From JAYZAP01 sp964645285 (GTDB lineage: Bacteria; Pseudomonadota; Alphaproteobacteria; JAAXGF01), in NCBI GenBank assembly GCA_964645285.1, contig CAZYDR010000015.1:1-45411 (forward strand): 45,411 bases of DNA. Reading direction: 5' to 3'. A model generated the notes under the pieces. That model did not search any database. It worked only from the letters and a program-made list of their open reading frames with translations, and was not told where the DNA came from. Below, one piece after another: positions 15,993 through 26,600 of this stretch (position 1 is the first letter of the stretch; each line of letters begins with the position of its first letter). The translations under genes were made by a program, and so were the position numbers.

Positions 15993-17207
15993 CTACTCGG
16001 CCGGTACAACGCGGCGGCGGCGTAGGCCGAAGACCACTTCGTTGCCCGGCTCGGGATGGTGCGGCACGTTGAGCGCCAGCACCAGGGTAACCCCGGCCAT
16101 GGCGGCGCCGGCCAGGAACACCGTCGCCGGCGAGATCAGCCACAAAAAGCCGAAGGCCGCCGGTATAACCACCGCGGCCGTATGGTCGATGGAAAAGCTG
16201 ACCCCGGCGGTCGCCGCGATGTCACCGGAATCGGCGATCTTCTGAAAATAGGTGGTCTGGGCAATGGCCAGGGAGAAGAACAGGTGATCGACAATATAGA
16301 GCCCTGCCGCCGCCAGACCGTTGTCGATAAAGGCATAGAGGGTGAAGACGCCGACCAGCCCGGTATATTCGAAGATCAGCGCCCGGCGCTCGCCCCAGCG
16401 GCCGATCAGACGGCCGATCTTGGGCGCCAACCAGACATTGATGGCGGCGTTGATCAGCAATAGCAGGGAAATCTCGCCAACGTCGTAGCCGAACTTCTCG
16501 ACCATGAGAAAGCCGGCGAAAACCACGAAAATCTGACGCCGCGCGCCAGACATGAAGGCCAGGGCGTAGAACAACCAGTAGCGCGAGCGCAGCACCAGGC
16601 GATGGTGCTGCTCGGCCTGCTGCTGGAAACGAGGAAAGGCAAACCAGGCGAAACCCGCCGCCGCCACGGTCAAGCCGCCGCCGAGCATGTAGACCCACTT
16701 GAAATCGAGGCCGACGTAATCGAACGCCAGCCACACCAGCCCGAAGGCGATGATCGAGGTGAACGAGCCCACGGCGATCATCCGCCCCATGGTCTCGGGC
16801 AGGCGCTTGGTCTCGATCCATTGCAGCGCCAGGGAGGTCTCCATGGTGGCGTAGTAGTGATAGCCGAGCGACATCAGCACCGTGGTGAAATACAAGCCCA
16901 TAACCGTCGGGAAAAAGCCGGTGATTGCCGTGCCGATACCGAGCAGCAGCAAGGCAACCAGGACCAGGGTCTGCTCGCGCATGAAAATCAGCACGAAGAC
17001 CACGGCGAAGGCGAGAAAGCCGGGCACCTCGCGCAGGCTTTGCAGAATGCCCATGTCGGCGCCGTCGAAGGCGGCACGCTCGATGGCGAAGTTGTTGAGC
17101 AATGCGCTCCAGGCGGCGAAGCTGAGAGGCACCGCGCCAGCCATGAGAAACAGCAGAATCTCTGGTCGCCGCCAGCCGCCAGCCAAAATGTCTCGGATTG
17201 TCGTCAT
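15993..17207 (-). CDS. MFS transporter
   Basis: A 404-residue inner-membrane protein with twelve hydrophobic segments in two halves of six, typical of the major facilitator superfamily. The N-terminal half includes LVALLLLGIGTAITGFFPTV and a charged central loop (FPRFQQQAEQHHRLVLRSRYW) separates the halves. WGERRALIFEYTGLVG in the second half resembles the loop 8-9 motif. Substrate is unknown. The start at 17207 (MTTIRDIL) puts the first helix about 15 residues in; the frame is open upstream to 17450 but overlaps the divergent epimerase gene and is not protein-like. No clear ribosome site. It ends in a basic tail (RRRRVVPAE). Confidence 0.85.
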   Translation of the reverse strand: MTTIRDILAGGWRRPEILLFLMAGAVPLSFAAWSALLNNFAIERAAFDGADMGILQSLREVPGFLAFAVVFVLIFMREQTLVLVALLLLGIGTAITGFFPTVMGLYFTTVLMSLGYHYYATMETSLALQWIETKRLPETMGRMIAVGSFTSIIAFGLVWLAFDYVGLDFKWVYMLGGGLTVAAAGFAWFAFPRFQQQAEQHHRLVLRSRYWLFYALAFMSGARRQIFVVFAGFLMVEKFGYDVGEISLLLLINAAINVWLAPKIGRLIGRWGERRALIFEYTGLVGVFTLYAFIDNGLAAAGLYIVDHLFFSLAIAQTTYFQKIADSGDIAATAGVSFSIDHTAAVVIPAAFGFLWLISPATVFLAGAAMAGVTLVLALNVPHHPEPGNEVVFGLRRRRVVPAE

Positions 17208-17292
17208 GGGTTTTATGTAGTGGCCCGAAGCGGCAATGTCTCGGAAAAACAAACCATTTTCACAATTCATATGGATATCGTATGACTTGCCC

Positions 17293-18306
17293 ATGACACT
17301 CATGATTACTGGCGGCGGCGGTTTTGTGTTGAGCAATCTGGCCGGCCATTGGCTCGAGAGCGACCCGGACGCCCGCGTTCTGGTGCTTGATTCATCGCCG
17401 CCGGATACGGCGGCCGAGCGCTTCTTCGCCCCGCTGCAGGGGCGCCTCACCTATCACCGGGCCGACGTGCTGGAGCCGGACAGCTGGACCTCGGTCGCCG
17501 AGGCGGCCGGCGTCACCCGCGTGGTCCACGCCGCCACCATTACCTCGATTTCCGGGGCCACCGAGCCCGATGCGCCGGACGGCAGCGTCGAGGACCCGCG
17601 CCAACTGTTCGCGGTCAATGTGGTGGGCACCGCCAATCTGCTGCACTGGGCGGCGAGCCGGGGCACGATCAAACGATTCATCTACGTCTCGTCCGGCTCG
17701 GTCTACGGCGACGGGCCGAGTGACGGCAGCCCGGTGCCCGAAGAAGGCTACGTCAATCCCGACGGCTTCTATGCCATCAGCAAGCAGGCGGCCGAGCTGA
17801 TGACCCAACGCCACGCCGCGGTCATGGGCCTGGATGCGGTGTCGGTGCGGTTCTCCGGTGTGTTCGGACCCATGGACCGGGTGACCCCGGCGCGGGCCGT
17901 GCGCTGCGCCCCCAACGTCATCGCCCATATGGCCCTGGCCGGCGAGACCATCACCGTCAACGATGCCGGCGGCCTGGGCGACTGGATTCACGCGGTTGAC
18001 GTGGCCGACGGCCTGGCCCGCATGCTACGCGCGGACAAACTGAACCACGACGTCTACAACATCGCTTTCGGCGCCTTGGAGACCCTCGGCGACCTGCTTG
18101 CCTACACCACCGAGGCGGTGCCCGGCACCCGCTGGGAGACCGCGCCCGACGACAAGGCCCAGGTGCTGGCCGACGTGCGCCGCCGCACGGGCCGCTTCGG
18201 CGCCTACGACATCAGCCGCATGACCAACGAATTCGGCTGGCGCCCCCGCCCCTTACGCGAGGCCATGCACCACTACATCGACTGGCTCAGAGAGAACGAG
18301 GGCTGA
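17293..18306 (+). CDS. NAD-dependent epimerase/dehydratase (extended SDR)
   Basis: A 337-residue extended short-chain dehydrogenase of the sugar-nucleotide epimerase type. The Rossmann loop is MITGGGGFVLSNLAG (4-18), a variant of GxxGxxG. The active site has Ser133/134 (YVSSGSVYGD) with Tyr160 and Lys164 (YAISK). The segment GDWIHAVDVADG is the usual substrate-domain signature. No sugar-nucleotide gene is nearby, so the substrate may be another hydroxy/oxo compound. The start at 17293 (MTLMITGG) places the dinucleotide fold at the N-terminus. The last 20 nt overlap, tail to tail, the convergent MFS gene. Confidence 0.87.
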   Translation: MTLMITGGGGFVLSNLAGHWLESDPDARVLVLDSSPPDTAAERFFAPLQGRLTYHRADVLEPDSWTSVAEAAGVTRVVHAATITSISGATEPDAPDGSVEDPRQLFAVNVVGTANLLHWAASRGTIKRFIYVSSGSVYGDGPSDGSPVPEEGYVNPDGFYAISKQAAELMTQRHAAVMGLDAVSVRFSGVFGPMDRVTPARAVRCAPNVIAHMALAGETITVNDAGGLGDWIHAVDVADGLARMLRADKLNHDVYNIAFGALETLGDLLAYTTEAVPGTRWETAPDDKAQVLADVRRRTGRFGAYDISRMTNEFGWRPRPLREAMHHYIDWLRENEG

Positions 18307-19447
18307 AGCGTAGCCCGACCAGACCGGCGGCCATGAACAAGGCTGCTGCCGCCGCCAGCGACGGCGCCGTGAAGCTGCCGGTGGAATCGAAGACGACCCC
18401 GGCAAAAGTTGGGCCGATCACCTGGCCCAGACCGAACACCGCCGTCATCAACGCAATGGTACGACGGGGATCGCCCGCCGAGAGGCTGCGCCCGTGGATC
18501 AGCCCCAGGGCGACGATGCCTGTGATCGTGCCGCCGAACAGCATCACGGATACCACAATCGAGACAGCGCTGGTGGCGAAGGCGCTCAACACGATGGCGA
18601 CGCCCTCGACCAGGCAGGCCACCGCGAAGCTGCGGTTGTTGCCCCAGCGCCGCCCGACCCAGGCCCACAGCGCCACCGAGGGGATCGACGCCAATCCGAC
18701 GACGAGCCAGATGACCGGCTCCAGTGAATGGATGTCGGGAGATAACCGCACCATGGTCGAGATGAAGGTTGCCGTGATCATGTAGCCGAATCCGAACAGG
18801 CCATAAGCGATGGTCAGAGCAACCAGCCGGCGATCGATGGCACCGCCGGGCGCCGCTGCGGTCGGCCGTTCATAGCTCCCCCCGCCGGGGATCAGCCAGA
18901 CCACCGCGGCCAAGGCGAGCAGCGATATGCCGCCGCTCAACAACCAGTGGGCGCGCCAGCCGAAGTCCGCCGCGGCGAGCCCCGAGACCACCAGGGCGGA
19001 TACGGCGATGCCGATACCGACGCCGGCGAAATGCACGGCGGAGAGGCCCGGCCGGCCCGCCGCCGCCAGACTGTCGAGAACGATCGCCGAGCCGAACACC
19101 ATGACAAAGGCGCTGGCCGCGCCGCCGATGACGCGCAAGGCCAGGAACATCGTCATGGATGACGTTGCCCCCATGGCCCCGGTAGTCACAGCGCTGATGG
19201 CCAGGGCGGCGAGGAACCAGCCGCGCCGCCCGCCCGGAAGACCGGTGATCGCCGCGCCAAGGGCGCCGATCAGATAGCCAAGGAGATTGGCCGACGCGAT
19301 GACGCCGCCCTCGGCCGCCGTCAGGCCAAGGGCCTCGGCCATGAAGGGCAGGATCGGCGTATAGACGAAACGGCCGATGCCCATGGCCACCGCCAGGGCG
19401 ATGAGACCGCCAAGGGCGACGCTCGCCGCCGACGGACCCTTCGTCAT
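18287..19447 (-). CDS. YbfB/YjiJ-family MFS transporter
   Basis: A 386-residue MFS protein. The first helix carries the YbfB/YjiJ signature GIGRFVYTPILPFM (23-36), and twelve membrane segments follow, with a mid-protein charged loop around GGGSYERPTAAAPGGAIDRR. The substrate of this subfamily is not established. It starts 18 nt after the quinone reductase stop and the two probably form an operon. It overlaps the 3' end of the convergent epimerase gene by 20 nt. Confidence 0.85.
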   Translation of the reverse strand: MTKGPSAASVALGGLIALAVAMGIGRFVYTPILPFMAEALGLTAAEGGVIASANLLGYLIGALGAAITGLPGGRRGWFLAALAISAVTTGAMGATSSMTMFLALRVIGGAASAFVMVFGSAIVLDSLAAAGRPGLSAVHFAGVGIGIAVSALVVSGLAAADFGWRAHWLLSGGISLLALAAVVWLIPGGGSYERPTAAAPGGAIDRRLVALTIAYGLFGFGYMITATFISTMVRLSPDIHSLEPVIWLVVGLASIPSVALWAWVGRRWGNNRSFAVACLVEGVAIVLSAFATSAVSIVVSVMLFGGTITGIVALGLIHGRSLSAGDPRRTIALMTAVFGLGQVIGPTFAGVVFDSTGSFTAPSLAAAAALFMAAGLVGLRFSPRSL

Positions 19448-19465
19448 CCTACCGGTCGCCGGGCC

Positions 19466-20461
19466 CTAATCGAGCGTGGCGATGTCGAGCAATACCTTGC
19501 CGACCGCGTGACCCTCGACCGCCTGGTGGGCGGCGACGGCGTCTTCCAGGGCAAAGCGCGGGCCGATGTGGTGGCTCAGTTGGCCCGCCGCCATCCAGCG
19601 GCTGATATCGTCTACCGCCTGGGCCTTGGCGGTGCCGGAAAGCAGGAAGACCAGCACCTGACACAGACTGATCTGCTTGTAGGCCAGGGGATAGAACGGC
19701 ACCACCGGCTCCCTGACCGCGTCGGAGGCGTAGGCCGCGATGGTCCCGCCGACGTTGAGCGCCTTGAGGCTGGTCGGCAGGTTGCCGCCGAACTCGACCT
19801 CGACGATACGGTCGACGCCGCCGCCGGTACTGGTGCCAATTCGCGCGGCAACGTCTTCGGTCTTGTAGTTGATCACATGATCGGCGCCGGCGGCCTTGGC
19901 CAGGATCGCCTTTTCGTCGCCGCTGACCGTGGCCACAACCGTGGCACCGTCGAGCTTGGCGAACTGCACCGCATAGCGTCCGACCGCCCCGGCGGCGCCG
20001 GTCACCAGCACGGTCTTGCCCGCCACCGAGCCGTCGCCAAACAGGCAGCCATAGGCAGTCAACGCAGGAATGCCGAGACAGGCGCCCTCGGCGAAGCTGG
20101 TACCGTCCGGCAGAGGCACCGCGCAAACCGCCGGCACGGTGGTGAACTCAGCTGCGGTGCCGCCAGGGCGTTGCCATTGGGCGTCATAGACCCAAACCCG
20201 CTGGCCCACGCGGCCGCCGTCAACGCCGTCAACGCCGTCACCGACAGCGTCGATCAGCCCGGCGCCGTCGAAATGGGGTACCACCCGGGGCGCATCCATG
20301 GGACCGCGGCCGCCGAGGCGGCGCTTGGTGTCGACCGGATTGACTCCGGAGGTTGCCAGCCGCACCCGGACCTCGCCGGGGCCGGGCTTCGGGCTCGCCA
20401 TATCGCCACATTGCAGCACATCGTCCGCCACACCAGTCGCCTCGTACCAAACCGCGCGCAT
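19466..20461 (-). CDS. Zinc-independent quinone oxidoreductase (MDR family)
   Basis: A 331-residue medium-chain dehydrogenase/reductase without the zinc-binding cysteines of alcohol dehydrogenases, so a NADPH:quinone reductase or enoyl reductase type. The coenzyme fold is VLVTGAAGAVGRYAVQFAK (151-169). TSGVNPVDTK (37-46) and the GCVDR-like GGGVDRIVEV segment are typical of the family. It ends with EGHAVGKVLLDI, the usual closing motif. The start at 20461 has GGAGAAGG ten bases upstream. First gene of a two-gene minus operon with the YbfB-type transporter, divergent from the frameshifted Rossmann gene. Confidence 0.87.
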   Translation of the reverse strand: MRAVWYEATGVADDVLQCGDMASPKPGPGEVRVRLATSGVNPVDTKRRLGGRGPMDAPRVVPHFDGAGLIDAVGDGVDGVDGGRVGQRVWVYDAQWQRPGGTAAEFTTVPAVCAVPLPDGTSFAEGACLGIPALTAYGCLFGDGSVAGKTVLVTGAAGAVGRYAVQFAKLDGATVVATVSGDEKAILAKAAGADHVINYKTEDVAARIGTSTGGGVDRIVEVEFGGNLPTSLKALNVGGTIAAYASDAVREPVVPFYPLAYKQISLCQVLVFLLSGTAKAQAVDDISRWMAAGQLSHHIGPRFALEDAVAAHQAVEGHAVGKVLLDIATLD

Positions 20462-20532
20462 GAGCCTTCTCCGTATCACAAGAATCCGGCGGCGATCATA
20501 GCGGCCCCCCGGGCCTTTTGGCACCCTTCACA

Positions 20533-20567
20533 CTAGTGGATGCCATATGTTTAATTCTATCCACTAG
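20533..20567. promoter_or_regulatory. Perfect 9-bp inverted repeat, candidate operator
   Basis: CTAGTGGAT (20533-20541) and ATCCACTAG (20559-20567) are exact reverse complements, 26 nt apart from start to start, about two and a half helical turns. The site lies 35 nt before the start of the gene at 20602 in a 140-nt divergent gap. It has no T tract and lies upstream of both genes, so an operator is likelier than a terminator. Confidence 0.6.
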
Positions 20568-20601
20568 GCTACAGTCCACCAAACTTTGCAGGAGGCAAAT
20601 C

Positions 20602-21662
20602 ATGGGCGCGACGGTTCTGATTATTGGCGTCGGCGATGTGGGCGGGCGTTTCGCCCGGCTGCTCGGCGGCGCCGGCGAGGTCGACCGGCTGGTGCTGGCC
20701 GGCATGTGCCACGGCGAAGGCCCGTTCATCGCCGGCATGATATCGTCGGGCTACAACCTGCTGGCCGAGTTTCACGAGCTCGACGCCGCCCGCCAGGGCG
20801 ATGTGGAAAAACTGATCCGCGACGCCAAGCCGGATCTGATCATCCAGTCAGGCACCCTGATCAGCCCCTTCACCCTGTTCAGCCGCAACGACGCCAACGC
20901 CCGGACCATCGTCGGCGCCGGCCTGGAATTACAGATTTCGGCGCAGATTCCGGTGCTCAAGACGGTCATGGAAGCGATCCGTGCGGTCGGCTTCGAAGGC
21001 CCGGTCGCCAACATCTCGTTCCCCGACGTGACCAATCTGCTGCTCCACAAGCTCGGTCTGGCGCCGACCGTGGCCTGGGCAACGCCAACATAATGGTCGC
21101 CCGGTCCCGCGACGGCCTGCGCCGGCGCATGATCGCCGCCGGCGAGGACCCGGCGGCCATGCCCCTGATCCGCGTGGTCGGCCACCACTGCCAAGTCTAC
21201 GGCATGTTGCAGTCGCAAATTCCCGATGATCCGACGGACCGCATCCGGGTCTATGTGGGCGAGGACGGGGTGCGCGATGACGAACTGGTCTACAGCGGCG
21301 TGCCGCTCCGCACCGACTGGACGGCCAACGAAATCACCACCTGCGCCGCCCTGCCGGTCCTGCGCGCCCTGCTGCCCGGCGCGGCGCCGCTGCGCACCAG
21401 TTGCCCGGGCATCCCCGGTCTGCCCGGCGGCTACCCGGTGCGTATTGCCGATGGCCGGGTCGATCTCGACGAGGCCATCGCCTTTCACACCCGGATGATG
21501 GCCCGGGACGGCGTCGAGGCCATCGCCGACGACGGCACCATCAGCTACACCGGCGCCGCCATCCAGGCCATGGGTGCCATCGACCCGACGCTGGCCGAGC
21601 CGTTGCATCCGGACGATGCCGCCGATCGCTTCCGCCACCTCGCCGCGGTACTCGCCCGCTAG
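20602..21662 (+). pseudogene. Rossmann-fold dehydrogenase-like gene with one-base frameshift
   Basis: Two overlapping frames together make one protein of about 350 residues. The first part starts at 20602 behind a strong GGAGG and reads VLIIGVGDVGGRFARLLGG, an NAD(P)-binding GxGxxG fold. It continues to HKLGLAPTV and then hits TAA at 21091. The other frame continues naturally with GLGNANIMVARSRDGLRRR and runs to 21662. Adding one G in GTGGCC at about 21071-21075 restores ACC GTG GGC CTG GGC. The overall pattern recalls saccharopine-dehydrogenase-like or malate/lactate-type Rossmann proteins, but I cannot name the enzyme. Its stop overlaps that of the convergent GGT-like gene. It is a true frameshift or a sequence error. 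Confidence 0.78.
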
Positions 21663-23275
21663 ACCTCCAACGCCATGCCGTCGTGGCCCGGGTCGGCGCC
21701 ACCTTCGAGGCTGCCATCGTCATGGATGGTAATGCCGTGGACGGCGGCGATTTCATAGCTTAGATAGCTGCGGATAACCTCATAGCCCTGGGCTTCGAGG
21801 TCGGCGGTGACATAGTTGGGAATTCGGTTGGAGACATCGATGGCGTCGCTGGTCGCGGAGAACCGGGGCACCGCGACGGCGCGGTCCATGGGCATTTGGA
21901 AGTCGACCACGTTGAGGATGGCCTGCAGCACCCCCATGGCGATTTGCGTGCCGCCGGGCGCGCCGATGACAATGTAGGGCTTGTCATCCTTGAACAGGAT
22001 TGCCGGGCAGATCGAGCTAAACCGGGCCTTGCCGGGAACGATCGAGCCGGTGCGACCGGGCCGGGGGTCGAACACCCCCATGCAGCCGTTGTACATGAAG
22101 CCCAGACCCTCGGTGATCATGCCCGACGGCATCCCCAACGAATGGGTCATGGACACTGCGCCGCCGTCGCCGTCGACCACCGAGATATGGGTGGTGTGGG
22201 GCGATTTCGCCTGACCACCGGAACCCAGGCGGGTTACATGGGCGACCTGGCCGTCGCGGATATCGGCGGCCATCTGGGCGGCGTAATCCTTGGCCGTAAG
22301 ACGGTCGACGGGAATGTCTACATAAGCGGGATCGCCCACATGGGCGTCCTTGTCGGCGGTCGCCCGCTTCATGGCCTCGCAGACCACGCGAATGTATTCC
22401 GGGCTGTTGTGGCCCGAGGCGGCAAGGTCGAAATTCTCCAGGGTGTTGAGCATTTCGAGCAGCATGATGCCGCCGCCGGGCGGGTGGTTAGTGGCAACCT
22501 TGAGGCCGCGATACTCGCCCCACAGAGGGTCCGTATGGACGGTCTCGTGATCGGCCAGATCCTGCTTCGACAACAATCCGCCATTGGCCTTCATGTCGGC
22601 GTCGATCTCGTCGGCCATATCACCGGTGTAGAAGACGTCGGCGCCGCCTTCGGCAATGCGCCGCAGAGAGTTTGCCAGATCCGGGTTCCTGACGAACTCA
22701 CCGGCCCGGAGCGGTACGCCGTCGCCATCGCAGTAGAGCTTGCGCGCGTGCGGGTTCTGGCTGACCCGGAGGGAACTGGGCGCGCGGCCCATGGAGCCGG
22801 GATCGGACCAGAACTCGGTGACATGAGGCCGCACCAGGTAGCCGACCTCGGCCTGGGCGATGGCCGGCGCCACCACGTCGGCCCAGTCCATGGTGCCATG
22901 GCTGGTCTGGGCCTCAAAATAGGCCTTAAGGCTGCCGGGCACGGTGATCGACTGGTAGCCGACATCGTTGACGAAACCCTTGAGGATGAAGCCGAAGCCG
23001 TCCCGCGCCTCGCCTTCGATGAGATGTTCCCACATATGGGCGGTGGCCGCCGCCGGCACCTTGCCGTGAAAATCGATACAGGTGTGAACCCCCTTCGACG
23101 GCAGGTACATCTGAATGCTGCCGAAGCCGGTGATGCCGCACATGAGGGGGTCGACAACGCCTTGCACCAATGCGCAGGCAATGGCTGCGTCAACGCAGTT
23201 ACTCCCGTTCTTGAGCACCACGGCGCCGGCTTCCACCGCCTCCGGCTGCGGCGCCACGATCATTCCACGGCCCAT
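21659..23275 (-). CDS. Gamma-glutamyltransferase-family protein
   Basis: A 538-residue Ntn-hydrolase of the GGT family. The autoprocessing site and nucleophile is Thr361 in SPHTTHISVVDGDGG; GFGSIQMYL (51-59) and the C-terminal VIGAPGGTQI (the oxyanion/gamma-glutamyl site) are present, as is PRFSATSDAIDVSN. There is no signal peptide, unlike periplasmic GGT, so the protein is probably cytoplasmic. Cytoplasmic homologues include acylases and enzymes of unknown substrate. It starts with MGRGMIVAPQPEAVEAG behind GGGGAGGG. It overlaps the end of the frameshifted Rossmann gene tail to tail. Confidence 0.87.
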   Translation of the reverse strand: MGRGMIVAPQPEAVEAGAVVLKNGSNCVDAAIACALVQGVVDPLMCGITGFGSIQMYLPSKGVHTCIDFHGKVPAAATAHMWEHLIEGEARDGFGFILKGFVNDVGYQSITVPGSLKAYFEAQTSHGTMDWADVVAPAIAQAEVGYLVRPHVTEFWSDPGSMGRAPSSLRVSQNPHARKLYCDGDGVPLRAGEFVRNPDLANSLRRIAEGGADVFYTGDMADEIDADMKANGGLLSKQDLADHETVHTDPLWGEYRGLKVATNHPPGGGIMLLEMLNTLENFDLAASGHNSPEYIRVVCEAMKRATADKDAHVGDPAYVDIPVDRLTAKDYAAQMAADIRDGQVAHVTRLGSGGQAKSPHTTHISVVDGDGGAVSMTHSLGMPSGMITEGLGFMYNGCMGVFDPRPGRTGSIVPGKARFSSICPAILFKDDKPYIVIGAPGGTQIAMGVLQAILNVVDFQMPMDRAVAVPRFSATSDAIDVSNRIPNYVTADLEAQGYEVIRSYLSYEIAAVHGITIHDDGSLEGGADPGHDGMALEV

Positions 23276-23622
23276 TCTTCCCTCCCCTGGCTGGATAGAT
23301 GCTGCCTATCCTAATAGAGCGCCTGTTTCCCAGGCTCAAGGATTTCGACGGGAGCGGCGCACGGCTATCGTATGTTGCGCCGTGTGTTGCGTCATGAAAC
23401 TCGTTGCTCGAATGGCTGATCCGCAGTTCATCTATATCTCTGGATCGAAGAGTTTATTGAACGCTGTACAAAAAATGTATTGAAATCTGGTCGAGACCGG
23501 AATATATATTAAACGACGTTCATTTATTCTATGTGCGACACAACCACTCGCGAACGGAATTCATGAATATGAGACATCCGTGATAATTGTATTTTCCTCA
23601 GACGGGACAGAGACACAAACCA
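23276..23622. other. 347-nt divergent intergenic region
   Basis: Noticeably more AT-rich than its surroundings. It holds a good promoter candidate (23480-23508) and the 10-bp palindrome ATTCATGAAT (23559-23568). I see no RNA gene and no convincing small ORF. The GGT-like gene reads away to the left and the Aas-like gene to the right. Confidence 0.6.
23480..23508 (+). promoter_or_regulatory. Candidate sigma70 promoter for the Aas-like operon, with operator in spacer
   Basis: TTGAAA (23480-23485), a 17-nt spacer and TATATA (23503-23508) give a near-consensus promoter. The spacer contains CTGGTC-GA-GACCGG, an almost perfect inverted repeat that would place a repressor between -35 and -10. The leader to the start at 23623 is about 105 nt, long enough for further control. 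Confidence 0.5.
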
Positions 23623-26600
23623 ATGAGCGAGAACCAGATTCATCTGTTGGCGACCCGGCGCTTCCTGCCGCTGTTCGTGACCCAGGCCCTTGGCGCCCTG
23701 AACGACAACCTGTTCAAGAACGCCTTGGTGGTGCTGATCATATACCGCATCGCCGAGGCCGCCGGCCTCAACGGCCAGATCCTGGTGACCATCGCCGGCG
23801 GAATCTTCATCCTGCCCTTCTTCCTGTTCTCGGCCACCGCCGGACAACTGGCGGACAAGTTCGAAAAGTCGAAGATGATCCGTTGGATCAAGACCGCCGA
23901 GGTCGCGATCATGGGTCTGGGCGTCGTCAGCTCCTGGTATGGCGACGTCTACCTGATGATGGTCGTGCTGTTCTTCATGGGGGTTCAATCATCGTTTTTC
24001 GGGCCGCTCAAATACAGCATCCTGCCGGACCATCTGGCCAAGGGAGAACTGATTGGCGGCAACGCGCTGATCGAGGCTGGAACCTTTCTCGCCATCTTGC
24101 TCGGCACCATCGCCGGCGGGCTTTTGATCCTCGGTGAACACGGTTCGACGATTATTTCCGCGGGCATCATCGGCCTGGCCTGCGCCGGTCTGGCGGCAAG
24201 CTTCGGAATCCCGGTCGCGCCGGCGCCGGCGCCGGACCTCAAGCTGAACCCAAATTTTGTCGGCGAAACCTGGAAGATCGTGCGCCATGCCTGTGAGAAG
24301 CGCGACATCTTCCTGTCGATCCAGGGCATATCCTGGTTCTGGCTGGTGGGCGCCACATTCCTCGCCCAGTTCCCGGCGTTTTCCAAGGACGTCATCGGCG
24401 GCGACGAGACCGTCGTCACCCTTTTCCTGACCCTGTTCTCGGTCGGCATCGCCCTCGGATCTCTGCTGTGCAACAACTTACTGAAGGGAGCCATCTCCGC
24501 CAAATATGTGCCGTTCAGCGCCGTCGGCATGAGCGTCTTTATCGCCGATCTGTACTTGGCAAGCATTGGCCAGGTAGCGGCTTCGCCGGACCTGATCAAC
24601 GCCTGGACTTTTCTCCAAGAGCCAGCCAACTGGCGCATCGTCTTCGATCTAATCGCCATCGCCGTATGCGGTGGCCTGTTCATCGTGCCGCTCTACACCA
24701 TTTTGCAAACTCGTAGCGATGAGAGACACCGCTCGCGGGTCATCGCCGCCAACAACATCATCAACGCCCTGTTCATGGTGATGGGCGCGCTGGCGGCAAC
24801 CGCCATGCTGGGGGCGGGCTTTTCCGTGCCCGAGGTCTTCTTCGCTCTCGCCGCGGGCAACGGCATCGCCGCCATCTACATCTGCGGGCTTCTGCCCGAC
24901 GCCATTATCAAGGCCATGCTGAAGGTCATACTGAGGCTGTGCTACCGGGTCGAAGTCGATGGGCTCGAACACATCGCCAAGGCGGGCAAGCGCGCGGTCA
25001 TCGTGGTCAACCATGTATCCTTCCTCGATGCGGTACTGCTGGCGGTCTACCTGCCTGTTAAACCCATGTTCGCGATCAACACCCACACCGCCGAGGCCTG
25101 GTGGATGAAGCCGTTCCTAGCCCTGGTTGACGCCTTTCCCATGGACCCGACCAACCCCATGGCGACCAAGTCCCTGATCAAGGCGGTGCGCGAGGATCGC
25201 CAATGCGTAATCTTTCCCGAGGGCCGCATCACCGTTACCGGGGCTCTCATGAAGGTCTACGAAGGCCCCGGCATGATCGCCGACAAGGCCGACGCCATGC
25301 TGGTTCCCGTGCGCGTCAACGGCGCCCAGTACACGCCATTCTCGCGCCTCAAGGGCAAGGTTCGCCTGCGCTGGTTCCCCAAGATCACCGTGACCATCCT
25401 GGAGCCCCGGTGCTTCGCCATACCCGACCACATCGTTGGCCGGGAACGCCGCCGAATTGCGGGCACCAAGCTCTACGACGTCATGAGCGAGATGATCTTC
25501 CAGACCAGCCGTCATCGCACGACGTTGTTCGACGCGGTGCTCGACGCCCAGGATATTCACGGCCGCGCCCAACCGGTGGCCGAGGACATCGAGCGCAAAC
25601 CTCTGAGCTATGGCCGCCTGGTGCTTGGCGCACTGATGCTCGGCCGCAAGCTGGCGAAACCGACGAAGAAGGGCGAATACGTCGGGTTGATGCTGCCCAA
25701 CTCGGTGGCCGCCGTGGCGACGTTTTTCGGTCTCCAAGCCTTCGGCCGGGTGCCCGCCATGCTGAACTTCTCCACCGGCGCCAAGAACATGCTGGCGGCG
25801 ATTTCGGCGGCCGAGATCAAGACCGTTCTTACGTCGCGACGCTTCATCGAGATGGCCGATATGGCGGAGACCATCGCGGCGCTCCGCCAAGAGACCGACG
25901 TGGTCTATCTCGAGGACGTCAAGCAATCCATTGGTCCTATGGCCAAGCTGGTCGGCTCGCTGTCACGGCCCTTTGCGCGCGGCATTCATAAGGGGCTCGG
26001 CATTTCGCCGGACGACCCGGCGGTGGTGTTGTTCACGTCGGGCTCCGAAGGCACGCCGAAGGGCGTGGTGCTGAGCCACGGCAACCTGTTGGCCAATCAC
26101 GACCAGCTGGCGTCGCGCATCGATGTCAGCCCGACCGACATCGTCTTCAACACCCTGCCGATCTTTCATTCCTTCGGGCTCACGGGCGGCACCCTGCTGC
26201 CCATGCTGTCGGGCATCAAGACGTTCCTTTATCCGTCGCCGCTGCATTACCGCATCGTGCCACCCCTGGTCTACGACACCGACGCCACGGTGCTGTTCGG
26301 CACCGATACCTTCCTTACCGGCTACGCCCGGGTGGCCCACCCTTACAACTTCTATTCCCTGCGCTACGTCTTTGCCGGGGCCGAGAAGGTCAAGCCGGAA
26401 ACCAGCCGCATCTGGGCCGACAGGTTCGGCCTGCGCATCATGGAGGGCTACGGCGCCACCGAGACATCGCCGGTGATCGCCGCGAATACGCCCATGCATT
26501 GCCAGGCCGGGTCCGTGGGCCGCTTCATGCCCGGCATGACCTATGAGCTCGAGCCGGTGCCCGGCATCGACCAAGGCGGCCGGCTGATCGTCACCGGCCC

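Noticed and set aside
21896..23314. 472-codon plus-strand frame over the GGT-like gene
   Set aside because: Antisense shadow; the minus strand has the TTHISVVD nucleophile site.
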